Source: CAVPUA01 sp963828015 (GTDB taxonomy: Bacteria; Actinomycetota; Actinomycetes; Mycobacteriales; Jatrophihabitantaceae). From it: 64,000 nt of DNA. Both the position numbers and the translations under genes were made by a program. The notes under the pieces were generated by a model. That model saw nothing but the letters and a program-made list of their open reading frames with translations, made no database searches and was not told the origin of the DNA. Where the stretch lies: the NCBI GenBank assembly GCA_963828015.1, contig CAWHCD010000004.1:868001-932000 (forward strand). The letters run 5' to 3'. Below are positions 35,958 to 46,270 of the stretch, piece after piece. The stretch's first letter is position 1. Each line of letters opens with the position of its first letter.

Positions 35958-36980
35958 GTGTCCGATCTTGAGTCTGCGCCGGCCAGTAAATCTGTCGATC
36001 TGCTCATCGTCGGGGCCGGTCCGGTCGGCCTCTTCGGCGCCTATTACGCCGGGGTGCGCACGCTGTCGACCGCGATCCTGGACTCCCTCGAGGAGCCGGG
36101 CGGACAGATCACGGCGATGTATCCCGAGAAGGCGATCTTCGACGTCGCCGGCTTCCCGGCCATCCGGGGGCGGGAACTGGTCGAGTCGCTCGTAGCCCAG
36201 GCGGCCCCGTTCGAGCCCGACTATCTGTTGGGCCACCAGGCCGTGGGCTTGGAGCGCGGCGACGGCGGCTTCGCCGTGACGACCTCGGCCGGGCTGCGCA
36301 TCGAGGCTCGGGCCATCCTGATCACGGGCGGCATCGGCACGTTCACGCCCCGCCCCCTGCCCGCGGGTGGCGAGTTCCTCGGCCGCGGACTCGTCCACTT
36401 CGTGCCCGACCCGACCTCCTACGCCGATCAGCACGTGGTCGTGGTGGGCGGCGGCGACTCGGCGATCGACTGGGCGCTGATGCTCGAACCGATCGCCCGC
36501 TCGGTCACCGTCGTGCACCGGCGCGCGGAGTTCCGGGCCCATCCGCACTCGGTCGAGGTGCTCAAGGCCTCCAGCGTCGAGTTGATAACCGACGCGCAAA
36601 TCGCGGCTGCTCGTGGTGATCTCGTGCTGACCGAGGTCGACGTGGTCATCGGCGAGGACACCCGCACGCTGCCGGCCAACAAGCTGGTCGCGGCGCTCGG
36701 CTTCACCGCCAACCTCGGCCCGCTGATGGAGTGGGGCATCGAGATCCAGAAGCGGGCCATCATCGTCGACAGCAGTGGGCGCACGACCGTCGAGGGCATC
36801 TACGCCGCCGGAGACATCGTCGACTACCCGGGCAAGGTCAAGCTGATCGCCACCGGCTTCGGCGAGGTCGCGACCGCGGTCAACAACGCCGCCGCGTACC
36901 TGAATCCCGATGTCTCGGCCTTCCCCGGCCACCTGTCCGACTATGCGCCGCCCACGCCCGCCGGAACGCCCAGCGCGTGA
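35958..36980 (+). CDS. Ferredoxin-NADP(+) reductase, thioredoxin-reductase-like type
   Basis: 340 residues. FAD-binding LLIVGAGPVGLFGAYYA, NADP-binding VVVVGGGDSAIDWALML and the C-terminal FAD motif GIYAAGDIVDYPGKVKLIAT are clear. The CxxC redox pair of thioredoxin reductase is missing, which fits the YumC-type FNR that moves electrons between NADPH and ferredoxin. The frame is open far upstream, but the conserved part begins soon after the GTG at 35958. Overlaps acpS by GTGA. Confidence 0.9.
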   Translation: MSDLESAPASKSVDLLIVGAGPVGLFGAYYAGVRTLSTAILDSLEEPGGQITAMYPEKAIFDVAGFPAIRGRELVESLVAQAAPFEPDYLLGHQAVGLERGDGGFAVTTSAGLRIEARAILITGGIGTFTPRPLPAGGEFLGRGLVHFVPDPTSYADQHVVVVGGGDSAIDWALMLEPIARSVTVVHRRAEFRAHPHSVEVLKASSVELITDAQIAAARGDLVLTEVDVVIGEDTRTLPANKLVAALGFTANLGPLMEWGIEIQKRAIIVDSSGRTTVEGIYAAGDIVDYPGKVKLIATGFGEVATAVNNAAAYLNPDVSAFPGHLSDYAPPTPAGTPSA

Positions 36981-37348
36981 TCATCGGGGTCGGCATCGAC
37001 GTCGTGCCGATTGCCCGCTTCGCCGAGACAATCGCGCGCACGCCCAGCGTCGCGGAGCGGCTGTTCACCGAGGCCGAACGGCTGACGCCTGCGGGGCATC
37101 CGCGAACCGCGGAATCGCTGGCGGCGCGCTTTGCGGCCAAGGAGGCGGTGGCCAAGGCGCTGGGCGCACCCGGCGGGATGCTCTGGCACGACGCCGAGAT
37201 CAGCACGGACACGTCCGGGCGCCCACACCTGACCGTTAGGGGCACGGTCGCTGCGCGTGCAGATGCACTGGGCATCACCCGGTGGCACCTGTCGCTTTCG
37301 CACGACGGTGGCATCGCGGCGGCTACCGTCGTGGCCGAGGGCGGATAG
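36977..37348 (+). CDS. acpS: Holo-[acyl-carrier-protein] synthase
   Basis: Transfers 4'-phosphopantetheine from CoA to acyl carrier protein. The 123-residue protein has IIGVGIDVVPIARFAE with the metal-binding Asp8, RFAAKEAVAKALG with the catalytic-region Glu, and HLSLSHDGGIAAATVV near the end. GTG start inside a GTGA overlap. acpS-nnr-alr order is common in Actinobacteria. Confidence 0.95.
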   Translation: MIIGVGIDVVPIARFAETIARTPSVAERLFTEAERLTPAGHPRTAESLAARFAAKEAVAKALGAPGGMLWHDAEISTDTSGRPHLTVRGTVAARADALGITRWHLSLSHDGGIAAATVVAEGG

Positions 37349-37357
37349 GAGGAGCGG

Positions 37358-38779
37358 GTGCGCGGGATCTACACGGTCGAGCAGATCCGAGCCGCGGAGG
37401 CGGCCCGGCTCGAGACGTTGCCGACCAACGCGTTGATGGAGCGAGCCGCCTTCGCGCTGGCCACGCATTGCGCCGAACTGCTGGGCCGCGTGTACGGGTC
37501 CCGTGTGGTGCTGCTTGTGGGCACCGGGAACAACGGCGGCGATGCCCTGTACGCCGGTGCGCGCCTGCGATCCCTCGGCGCAGAGGTCGAGGCCGTGCTC
37601 CTCGACCCGGCCCGGGTGCATGCCGGCGGGCTGTCCGCCTTCCGGCGTCGTTACGGTCGCGTCGTCGATGGTGAGCAGGCCGACCTGGATCGGGTGGCCA
37701 CCGCCGATCTGGTCATCGACGGGTTGACCGGGATCGGCGGTCGCCGCGATCTCGACGGGCGGGCCGCTCGGCTGGCCGATGCGGCGTCCGCGGCCTTCAC
37801 CGTCGCGGTCGACCTGCCCAGCGGGGTGGACGCGGACACCGGCGCCGCCGGCGAGCATGCGGTGCGGGCCGATGTGACGGTGACGTTCGGGGCGTTGAAG
37901 GCCGGGCTGGTCGTTGGCGCCGGGGCGCAGCTGGCCGGCGAGGTCCGGCTGGTCGACATCGGCCTGGACCTACCCGAGACGTTGACCTACGTTCTGGAAT
38001 CCACCGACGTGGCCCGATTGCTGCGCCAACCGGGAGCGCTCGATGACAAGTACACCCGCGGCGTCGTCGGGGTGGCGTCGGGATCGGCGCAGTACGCCGG
38101 TGCGGGCGTGCTCTCGACCGGGTCGGCCGTTGCCGGTGGGGCCGGCATGGTCCGCTATCTCGGCCTGGCCCCGGACGGTATCCGGACCCGCTATCCCGAA
38201 GTGATCGTGCACGAGCACAGCCGTCCGCACGAGGTCCGCGTCCAGTCCTGGGTCGTCGGTCCCGGCCTGGGTACCGACGACTCGGCGATGGCCCTGCTCA
38301 CGGAGGTGCTGGCGGCCGAGGGGCCGGCGATCGTCGATGCCGACGCGATCACATTGATCGCCCGAGACCCGGGCCTGGTTCGCAATCGGCCCGACACCGT
38401 GCTCACCCCGCACGACCGTGAGTTCGTCCGAATCGCCCACGAACTCACCGAGGACCGGATCGGATCCGCCCGCATCCTGGCCTACGAGCTCGGCGTGACG
38501 ATTTTGCTCAAGGGCAACGCCACGGTCGTCGCGGCCGGTGACGGGCGGGTCTTCATCAACACCACCGGCACCCCCTGGCTGGGCACCGCGGGCAGCGGAG
38601 ATGTGCTGTCCGGGCTGATCGGCGCGCTGTTGGCCGGTGGCCTGGAGGCCCCGCTCGCCGCGGCTGTCGGGGCCCACGTGCACGGCATCGCCGGGCAGCT
38701 GGCCGCCGCGGCCGGGCCACCGTCGGCGGGCGACGTCCTGGACGCGATTCGCCCGGCCCTGCGAGCCGTCGCCCGCTGA
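37358..38779 (+). CDS. nnr: Bifunctional NAD(P)H-hydrate epimerase / ADP-dependent hydrate dehydratase
   Basis: Repairs hydrated NAD(P)H. The N-terminal epimerase domain (about 1-210) has LVGTGNNGGDALYAGARL and VDLPSGVDADTG; the C-terminal ribokinase-like dehydratase (about 220-473) has VLTPHDREF and GTAGSGDVLSGLIGALLAGG. The 473-residue fused form is usual. GTG start with an aggagc site. Confidence 0.95.
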   Translation: MRGIYTVEQIRAAEAARLETLPTNALMERAAFALATHCAELLGRVYGSRVVLLVGTGNNGGDALYAGARLRSLGAEVEAVLLDPARVHAGGLSAFRRRYGRVVDGEQADLDRVATADLVIDGLTGIGGRRDLDGRAARLADAASAAFTVAVDLPSGVDADTGAAGEHAVRADVTVTFGALKAGLVVGAGAQLAGEVRLVDIGLDLPETLTYVLESTDVARLLRQPGALDDKYTRGVVGVASGSAQYAGAGVLSTGSAVAGGAGMVRYLGLAPDGIRTRYPEVIVHEHSRPHEVRVQSWVVGPGLGTDDSAMALLTEVLAAEGPAIVDADAITLIARDPGLVRNRPDTVLTPHDREFVRIAHELTEDRIGSARILAYELGVTILLKGNATVVAAGDGRVFINTTGTPWLGTAGSGDVLSGLIGALLAGGLEAPLAAAVGAHVHGIAGQLAAAAGPPSAGDVLDAIRPALRAVAR

Positions 38780-38807
38780 TCGCGTCGTTCTTGGGACAAT
38801 GGGCGTC

Positions 38808-39923
38808 ATGCCCCGCAGCGAAGCCGTGATCGACCTGGATGCGATCCGCGCCAACGTCGCGACGCTCAAGGCCGGCACCTCGGCGGAGGTGCTCGCCGTC
38901 GTGAAGGCCGATGCGTACGGTCACGGCCTGCTGCCTTCGGCCCGGGCGGCGCTCGACGGCGGGGCGACCTGGCTCGGTGTTGCGGTGCTCGATGAGGCGA
39001 TCGCCCTGCGGCAAGCCGGCATCACCGCCCCGCTGCTGGCCTGGCTCTGGTCGCCCAGTGAGGTCGACGAACTGCGGATCGCCCTCGAGCTCGGCGTCGA
39101 CATCGGCGTCTCCAGCGTCACCGGGCTGCTGCTCGCGGCCGGCCTGACCGACCGGCCCGCACGGGTTCACCTCAAGGTCGACACCGGCCTGTCGCGCAAT
39201 GGCGCCCACATCGAGGACTGGCCCGAACTGGTGGCCGCGGCCGCGAAGCTCGCGATCGATCAAGCGATCGAGGTCGTCGGCATCTGGAGCCATTTCGTCT
39301 GGGCCGACGCGCCGGGCCATCCGACCACGGCCAAGCAGATCCAGATCTTCCACGAGGCCCTCGAGATCGCCACCCGGGCCGGCGTAACCCCCCAGGTGCG
39401 GCACCTGGCCAACTCGGCCGCCACCGTCACCCGGCCCGAGGCCCACTTCGACCTCGTCCGTCCGGGAATTGCCGTCTACGGCCTGTCTCCGGTGCCCGAG
39501 CAGGGTGATTTCGGGCTGATACCCGCGATGACCTTGCGGGCCGAGCTGGCGCTGACCAAGCAGCTGCGGGCGGGAGAGGGCATCTCCTACGGCCACCAGT
39601 ACACGACCTCGCGCGACACCACCGTCGCGCTCGTCCCGCTCGGGTACGCCGACGGCATTCCGCGCGATGCGACGAATGTCGGGCCGGTATCGATCAACGG
39701 CTCGCGGTTCACGATCAGCGGCCGGGTCTGCATGGACCAGTTCGTCGTCGACATCGGCGCGTTGGCGGCGCAGGCGGGCGACGAGGCCGTGCTGTTCGGA
39801 CCGGGCCGCCACGGTGAGCCGCTGGCCCAGGATTGGGCCGACGCGCTCGGGACGATCCACTACGAGATCGTCACCCGGATCGGTCCGCGAGTTCGACGTA
39901 CCTATCTCGGGCAGCGCCTATGA
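38808..39923 (+). CDS. alr: Alanine racemase
   Basis: PLP enzyme making D-alanine for peptidoglycan. 371 residues. The PLP lysine is Lys33 in VVKADAYGHG; the second-base tyrosine lies in GISYGHQY; VCMDQFVVD is conserved. The frame continues upstream into nnr, but the ATG at 38808 gives the family start EAVIDLDAIRANV. GACAAT ends 7 nt before it, a near-consensus leaderless -10. Overlaps the next gene by ATGA. Confidence 0.96.
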   Translation: MPRSEAVIDLDAIRANVATLKAGTSAEVLAVVKADAYGHGLLPSARAALDGGATWLGVAVLDEAIALRQAGITAPLLAWLWSPSEVDELRIALELGVDIGVSSVTGLLLAAGLTDRPARVHLKVDTGLSRNGAHIEDWPELVAAAAKLAIDQAIEVVGIWSHFVWADAPGHPTTAKQIQIFHEALEIATRAGVTPQVRHLANSAATVTRPEAHFDLVRPGIAVYGLSPVPEQGDFGLIPAMTLRAELALTKQLRAGEGISYGHQYTTSRDTTVALVPLGYADGIPRDATNVGPVSINGSRFTISGRVCMDQFVVDIGALAAQAGDEAVLFGPGRHGEPLAQDWADALGTIHYEIVTRIGPRVRRTYLGQRL

Positions 39924-40984
39924 GCAAGCGGGCCGGAGTCCTCAGCCTGGTCGCCGGCGTCGTGGCTGCGGGCGGTCTCGGTGCGGTGGCGGTCAACCGC
40001 CAGATCGCCCGGCGCCGCGACGTCGACATCTCGCCGTTCCTCGATCCGCCCGCCGATCGTCGCGGGCGGATCAAGGCCGACGACGGCCGGTCGCTGTACT
40101 ACGAGGAGGTCGGGTCGCGCGATGCCCCGCTGACCGTCGTCATGGTTCATGGCTTCTGCCTACGCATGGGGGCCTGGTACTTCCAGCGCCGCGACCTGGT
40201 GGAACGGTTCGGCAGCGACGTCCGGTTCGTCTTCTACGACCAGCGCAGCCACGGGCAGTCCGAGGCCGGCGACACGGCTTCGGCGTCCATCGACCAGCTG
40301 GGCCGTGACCTGGCCGTGGTGATCGAGACCCTGGCGCCCGATGGCCCGCTCGTCCTGATTGGTCATTCGATGGGCGGCATGACGCTGATGGCCCTGGCCG
40401 ATGCCGTACCGAAGTTGTTCAACGGCCGCCGGCGCGCTCGCATCGCCGGCGTCGCTCTGATCTCCACGTCCACCGGCAAGATGGCGACGGTCACGCTCGG
40501 GCTGCCGTCGCTGCTGGCTCGCGTGCAGGGTCCCGTCATGCCGTTGCTGTTGCGTGGGCTGCGCAGCCAGGCCGAGCTGGTCGAACGGGGCCGGGCGATC
40601 GGCAGCGATCTGGCGTGGGCCATCACCCGCCGGCTCAGCTTCGGCCCGGCGCCGGTCGACCCGGCCGTGCTCGAGTACCTGACGAGCATGCTGGCCTCGA
40701 CCCGGATCGACGTGATCGCCGGGTTCTACAAGTCGTTGATCGATCACGACAAACTGGCGGCGCTGAAGGTGCTGATCGACGTGCCGACCGTGATCATCTG
40801 TGGTGATCACGACGTCATCACCCCGCTGGCCCACAGCCAGGAGATGGCCGCCGAGCTGCCGGGTGCCACGATGATCGTCGTCGAGGGGGCCGGGCACCTG
40901 GCGCCGATGGAGTTCCCGGCGCCGGTTACCGCCGCGCTGGCCGAGTTGATCGAGCAGGCCCGTGCAACTGCCCTCCGTCGCTGA
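39920..40984 (+). CDS. Alpha/beta hydrolase
   Basis: 354 residues with an N-terminal hydrophobic stretch (VLSLVAGVVAAGGLGAVAVN) that may anchor it in the membrane. The catalytic triad is visible: HGFCLR oxyanion region, nucleophile elbow GHSMGG, acid in CGDHDVITP and histidine in GAGHLAP. It sits between alr and tsaE, where I recall such hydrolases in other Actinobacteria. Substrate unknown. The start overlaps the alr stop and the end overlaps tsaE by 23 nt. Confidence 0.9.
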   Translation: MSKRAGVLSLVAGVVAAGGLGAVAVNRQIARRRDVDISPFLDPPADRRGRIKADDGRSLYYEEVGSRDAPLTVVMVHGFCLRMGAWYFQRRDLVERFGSDVRFVFYDQRSHGQSEAGDTASASIDQLGRDLAVVIETLAPDGPLVLIGHSMGGMTLMALADAVPKLFNGRRRARIAGVALISTSTGKMATVTLGLPSLLARVQGPVMPLLLRGLRSQAELVERGRAIGSDLAWAITRRLSFGPAPVDPAVLEYLTSMLASTRIDVIAGFYKSLIDHDKLAALKVLIDVPTVIICGDHDVITPLAHSQEMAAELPGATMIVVEGAGHLAPMEFPAPVTAALAELIEQARATALRR

Positions 40985-41408
40985 CACGCAGGCGCTCGGC
41001 GAGCGGCTGGCCGCGGTGCTGCACGCCGGTGATCTCATCGTGCTCAGCGGTCCGCTCGGGGCCGGCAAGACCGCGCTCGCGCAGGGGATCGGCCGGGGTC
41101 TGGGCGTCACCGGCCGGGTTGTCTCACCGACGTTCGTGATCGCGCGAGTGCACCGCGGCCCGCTACCGATGGTGCATGTGGACGCCTACCGCCTCGGGTC
41201 GCTGGCCGAGGTCGACGACCTGGACCTGGATGTGTCGGTCGAGGAATCGGTGACCGTCGTCGAGTGGGGGGCCGGCCTGGTCGAGCAACTGGCCGCGTCC
41301 TACCTCGAGGTGCGGCTGAGCCGCTTGGCCGATTCGGAGGTCCGCACCGCGGAGCTGGTCGCCCATGGTGGTGACTGGTCCGAGCGCCTGGCTCAGCTCG
41401 CCGATTAG
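40962..41408 (+). CDS. tsaE: tRNA threonylcarbamoyladenosine biosynthesis ATPase TsaE
   Basis: P-loop ATPase that drives the TsaB-TsaD complex in forming t6A37 on tRNA. The 148-residue protein has Walker A SGPLGAGKTALAQGIGRGL, then SPTFVIARVH and HVDAYRLGSLAEVDDL. GTG start inside the hydrolase gene. Confidence 0.95.
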   Translation: MQLPSVADTQALGERLAAVLHAGDLIVLSGPLGAGKTALAQGIGRGLGVTGRVVSPTFVIARVHRGPLPMVHVDAYRLGSLAEVDDLDLDVSVEESVTVVEWGAGLVEQLAASYLEVRLSRLADSEVRTAELVAHGGDWSERLAQLAD

Positions 41409-41419
41409 GCTGGCGGATT
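41406..41419 (+). promoter_or_regulatory. -10 box TAGGCT before tsaB
   Basis: TAGGCT (41406-41411) overlaps the tsaE stop codon and ends 8 nt before the GTG start of tsaB, suggesting an internal leaderless promoter. Confidence 0.45.
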
Positions 41420-42079
41420 GTGTTCGCCTTGGTCATCGATACGTCCTCGGCTGCGGTGACGGCGGCGGTAGTCGAGATCACCGCAGACGTGCAGGTGCTG
41501 GCCCGGCGGGTGAGCATCGATGCCCGCGCCCACGGCGAACTGCTGGCGCCGTCCATCGAGGGCTGCCTCACCGACTCGGGCCGTTCGGTCGCCGATATCG
41601 GGGCCGTCGTCGTCGGGCTCGGGCCGGGGCCGTTCACCGGGCTGCGCGTCGGGCTGGTCACGGCGGCCGTGTTCGCCGCCGCGCGGGGGGTGCCGGCCTA
41701 CGGGGTCTGCTCCTTGGACGGGCTGGCATCGGCGTCGGCGGGAGCGTTGCTGGTCGCCACGGACGCGCGCCGGCGGGAGATCTACTGGGCCCGCTACGCC
41801 GACGGACGCCGGGTAGAAGGGCCGTCGGTGTCGCGCCCGGCTGACGTCGACGTCGCGCTGTCGACGCAGATGACCGGAGCGGGCGCTCGGCTCTATCGCG
41901 ACGTTCTCGGGCTGCCGCTGCGCGACGTCGACTATCCCTCGCCGCTCGTCCTGGCGTCGTTGGCGGCCGAGCGGATTCGGACCGGCGCGCCCAGCGAGCC
42001 GCTCACCCCGCTCTACCTGCGACGCCCGGATGCGGTCGCCCCCGGTGCCAGCAAGCCGGTTAGCCAGGGCTCGCCATGA
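41420..42079 (+). CDS. tsaB: tRNA threonylcarbamoyladenosine biosynthesis protein TsaB
   Basis: Inactive ASKHA-fold paralogue that scaffolds TsaD. 219 residues with LVIDTSSAAVTAAVVEI at the N-terminus and the diagnostic VVGLGPGPFTGLRVGLVTA. Start GTG; overlaps rimI by ATGA. Confidence 0.94.
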   Translation: MFALVIDTSSAAVTAAVVEITADVQVLARRVSIDARAHGELLAPSIEGCLTDSGRSVADIGAVVVGLGPGPFTGLRVGLVTAAVFAAARGVPAYGVCSLDGLASASAGALLVATDARRREIYWARYADGRRVEGPSVSRPADVDVALSTQMTGAGARLYRDVLGLPLRDVDYPSPLVLASLAAERIRTGAPSEPLTPLYLRRPDAVAPGASKPVSQGSP

Positions 42080-42522
42080 CGACCATCGCCGCGATGACCC
42101 GATCGCACATCGCGCAGCTGATGCCCTACGAGCTCGAGCTGTTCGGTCCGGAAGCCTGGTCGGCGGACGGGTACCGCGATGAGCTCGCCGACACCCGTTA
42201 CCGGCGTTACGTCGTGGCGCTCGGTCCGGACGGGGAGCTGCTGGGCTGGGCGGGTGTGCGCGTGCTCGACGCGCTGGCCGAGATCCTGACCGTCGGGGTG
42301 ATCCCGGCGGCCCGTCGCCAGGGCATCGGTCGAGAGCTGCTTCAGGTCTTGCTCGACGAGGCCCGGTCCCGGGGCGCGATCGAGGTGTTTCTCGAGGTTC
42401 GAGCTGACAACAGCGCGGCCCAAACCCTTTATGAAACCGAGGGATTCCTGGTGTTGGGACGTCGACGCGGATACTACGACCACGGCCGCATGGACGCGGT
42501 CACGATGCGGTTGGCGCTATGA
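42076..42522 (+). CDS. rimI: Ribosomal-protein-alanine N-acetyltransferase RimI
   Basis: GNAT acetyltransferase of 148 residues, named after the enzyme that acetylates the S18 N-terminus. The acetyl-CoA site is GVIPAARRQGIGRELLQVLL; the C-terminal part is NSAAQTLYETEGFLVLGRRR. Position between tsaB and tsaD is conserved. Overlaps both neighbours by ATGA. Confidence 0.93.
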   Translation: MTTIAAMTRSHIAQLMPYELELFGPEAWSADGYRDELADTRYRRYVVALGPDGELLGWAGVRVLDALAEILTVGVIPAARRQGIGRELLQVLLDEARSRGAIEVFLEVRADNSAAQTLYETEGFLVLGRRRGYYDHGRMDAVTMRLAL

Positions 42523-43556
42523 CCGAGCCGTTGGTGCTGGGGATAGAGACGTCCTGCGACGAGACCGGAGTCGGGATCGTGCGGGGTACGACGCTGCTCG
42601 CCGATGCGATCGCCAGCAGCGTCGAGGAACATGCCCGCTTCGGCGGAGTGGTGCCCGAAGTGGCCAGCCGGGCTCACCTCGAGGCGATGGTTCCGACGAT
42701 CGAGCGCGCGCTGGCGGCCGCGGGCGTGCGCCCCGACGACCTGGATGGCATCGCCGTCACCGCCGGGCCGGGACTGGCCGGGGCGCTGCTGGTCGGAGTC
42801 GCGGCGGCCAAGGCCTATGCGTTGGCCCTGGGCAAGCCGCTCTACGGTGTCAACCACCTGTCCAGTCACGTTGCCGTCGATCTGTTGGAGAACGGCCCAC
42901 TCGCCGAGCCCGCCGTCGCGTTGCTGGTGTCCGGCGGGCACAGCTCGGTGCTGTTCGTCCCTCGGGTCGGTGGCGCCGAGGTGGTCGAAATGGGGGCCAC
43001 GGTCGACGACGCGGCCGGAGAGGCGTTCGACAAGATCGCCCGCCTGCTCGGGCTGCCGTTCCCGGGCGGGCCGCACATCGACAAGCTCGCGCGCGACGGC
43101 GATCCGTCGGCGATCGCCTTTCCGCGCAGCATGACCGGCGCGGGTGATCCGCCGTATGCGTTCTCCTTCTCGGGCCTGAAGACGGCCGTCGCTCGCTGGG
43201 TCGAGCGGCGCGAACGCGATGGCCAGCCCGTGCCGCGAGCCGATGTTGCGGCGTCCTTTCAGGAGGCGGTGGCCGACGTGCTGACCGCCAAGGCCGTGCG
43301 CGCGGCCAAGGAACAGGGTGTGGACTACCTGCTGCTGGGGGGCGGGGTCGCGGCCAACTCGCGGTTGCGGGCCCTGGCCCAGGACCGATGCGAGCGGGCC
43401 GGGCTGCGGCTGCGGGTGCCGCGTCCCGGGCTGTGCACCGATAACGGCGCGATGGTGGCCGCCTTGGGCGCCCAACTGGTCGCCGCCGGTGCGGTGCCCT
43501 CGAGCCTGGCGATCCCGGCCGACCCGAGCATGCCGATCACTTCCGTGCTCGTCTGA
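42519..43556 (+). CDS. tsaD: tRNA N6-threonylcarbamoyladenosine transferase TsaD
   Basis: Catalyses the last step of t6A synthesis. The 345-residue protein has LGIETSCDETGVGIV at the start, the iron-binding histidines in GVNHLSSHVA, GGHSSVLFV, and the C-terminal CTDNGAMVAALGA with the third metal ligand Asp. Last gene of the tsa block; a hairpin follows. Confidence 0.97.
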   Translation: MTEPLVLGIETSCDETGVGIVRGTTLLADAIASSVEEHARFGGVVPEVASRAHLEAMVPTIERALAAAGVRPDDLDGIAVTAGPGLAGALLVGVAAAKAYALALGKPLYGVNHLSSHVAVDLLENGPLAEPAVALLVSGGHSSVLFVPRVGGAEVVEMGATVDDAAGEAFDKIARLLGLPFPGGPHIDKLARDGDPSAIAFPRSMTGAGDPPYAFSFSGLKTAVARWVERRERDGQPVPRADVAASFQEAVADVLTAKAVRAAKEQGVDYLLLGGGVAANSRLRALAQDRCERAGLRLRVPRPGLCTDNGAMVAALGAQLVAAGAVPSSLAIPADPSMPITSVLV

Positions 43557-43559
43557 TCG

Positions 43560-43596
43560 GGGAGAGTTCTGTTCGCCAGCCGAACGCGACTCTCCC
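43560..43596 (+). terminator. Hairpin terminator after tsaD
   Basis: GGGAGAGT (43560-43567) pairs with ACTCTCCC (43589-43596), and inner GTTCG with CGAAC, leaving a 5-nt loop. It ends the tsa operon just before groES. The outer arm is shared with the hairpin at 63429-63473. Confidence 0.6.
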
Positions 43597-43633
43597 GAAA
43601 TCTGGCGGCGGATGGCGTCCGCGAGGCCCCGCG

Positions 43634-43662
43634 TCGACAGTTGGCACTCAGCGCGTTAGAGT
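43634..43662 (+). promoter_or_regulatory. groES-groEL promoter
   Basis: TCGACA (43634-43639) and TAGAGT (43657-43662) are separated by 17 bp, a good housekeeping promoter. The CIRCE element covers the -10 box and most of the spacer. Confidence 0.65.
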
Positions 43663-43667
43663 GCCAA
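43641..43667 (+). promoter_or_regulatory. CIRCE operator for HrcA
   Basis: TTGGCACTC, 9 nt, GAGTGCCAA: a perfect 9-9-9 inverted repeat of the CIRCE type. HrcA bound here would block the overlapping -10 box and repress groES-groEL until heat stress titrates it to GroEL. Confidence 0.92.
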
Positions 43668-43768
43668 TCGGAGGCCGGGCTGGCACCGCGACGACAGCCG
43701 CCCTCCACCGTGACATCAGTTGACATCTGTTCCAGGCAACTTTCAGACCCGAGAAGGGGAGTTCCACA

Positions 43769-44074
43769 GTGACCGCCACCAAGGTCAGCATTAAGCCGCT
43801 CGAGGACCGCATCGTCGTGCAGGCCAACGAGGCCGAGACCACGACCGCCTCGGGCATCGTCATTCCCGACACCGCCAAGGAGAAGCCGCAGGAGGGCACC
43901 GTCCTCGCTGTTGGCCCCGGCCGCATCGACGACAAGGGCAACCGCGTTCCGATCGACGTCAACGTCGGCGACGTGGTCCTGTACAGCAAGTACGGCGGCA
44001 CCGAGGTGCGCTTCGCCGGCGAGGACTACCTGGTTCTGTCGGCCCGAGACGTCCTGGCTGTCATCGAGAAGTAG
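43769..44074 (+). CDS. groES: Co-chaperonin GroES
   Basis: The 101-residue lid of the chaperonin. SIKPLEDRIVVQANEAE, the mobile loop TTTASGIVIPDTAKEKPQEG and VLYSKYGGTEV are canonical. GTG start with agaagggg upstream. CIRCE lies 100 nt before it. Confidence 0.97.
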   Translation: MTATKVSIKPLEDRIVVQANEAETTTASGIVIPDTAKEKPQEGTVLAVGPGRIDDKGNRVPIDVNVGDVVLYSKYGGTEVRFAGEDYLVLSARDVLAVIEK

Positions 44075-44092
44075 TTCGCCCTTAGTTGGAAT

Positions 44093-44130
44093 GATGCCCC
44101 GGCCCGCAGGGGTCGGGGCATCTCACTTTT
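44093..44130 (+). terminator. Hairpin with T-run between groES and groEL
   Basis: GATGCCCCG (44093-44101) pairs perfectly with CGGGGCATC (44114-44122), followed by tcactttt. This looks like an intrinsic terminator placed inside the groES-groEL gap, and could lower groEL relative to groES or act as a processing site. Confidence 0.6.
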
Positions 44131-44146
44131 GTAGATAGGGAAGTAC

Positions 44147-45775
<1,629 letters not shown>

Positions 45776-45787
45776 GCCTGAACAAGC

Positions 45788-45827
45788 ACTTGGCCCCGTA
45801 GCAGGGAAACCTGCTGCGGGGCCAAGT
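45788..45827 (+). terminator. Strong terminator after groEL
   Basis: An 18-bp stem (ACTTGGCCCCGTAGCAGG / CCTGCTGCGGGGCCAAGT, one T-G pair) is closed by a GAAA loop and followed by tcgttct. It lies between convergent genes and probably serves both strands. Confidence 0.85.
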
Positions 45828-45842
45828 TCGTTCTGGGCGACG

Positions 45843-46232
45843 TCAGCGCCGGCGGGCGGCGGCCTTCGTGGCGTCGGTGTAGCCGCGGGCGTAGTCCCAG
45901 CTGACGTAGAGGTCCGGCCGCGGGTCGAACGCGGGCTCGTGCACGTGAGTGCGGCCCTCGCCGAGCAGGGCCCGAAGGTTTCCGGCCATCAGATCCCAGC
46001 TGAAGTAATGCATCTCGCCGCAGTCGCCGCATTCGACCGAGATCCCGTGCACACCGTCGGGCTCGAGCGTGCCCCGGAAGTCGACCAGTTCTTCGAGGTC
46101 GACCTCGACATCGGCCCGCTCCTCGGCACTGAGCGGCTCGACCACGTCGGACTCGTCGAACAGCGACGCCGGGTCGTTGGGGTCATCGAAGAAGGGGTCG
46201 AGTGGCCCGTCAGGCAAGTTCACGCCCCCCAC
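45843..46232 (-). CDS. DUF5319-like actinobacterial protein
   Basis: A small acidic protein of about 129 residues. VNLPDGPLDPFFDDPNDPAS at the start and HGISVECGDCGEMHYFSWDL in the middle resemble the conserved actinobacterial family I recall next to guaB2 (Rv3412 in M. tuberculosis). A Cys-xx-Cys pair is present. Function unknown. The start is uncertain: GTG 46232, GTG 46223, or ATG 46274, which overlaps the permease stop by ATGA and would add 14 residues. It is probably cotranscribed with the ABC genes. Confidence 0.8.
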   Translation of the reverse strand: MGGVNLPDGPLDPFFDDPNDPASLFDESDVVEPLSAEERADVEVDLEELVDFRGTLEPDGVHGISVECGDCGEMHYFSWDLMAGNLRALLGEGRTHVHEPAFDPRPDLYVSWDYARGYTDATKAAARRR

Positions 46233-46270
46233 GGTAAGGCCTATTCCGCACTGCGTGCCAATCGACTCGC

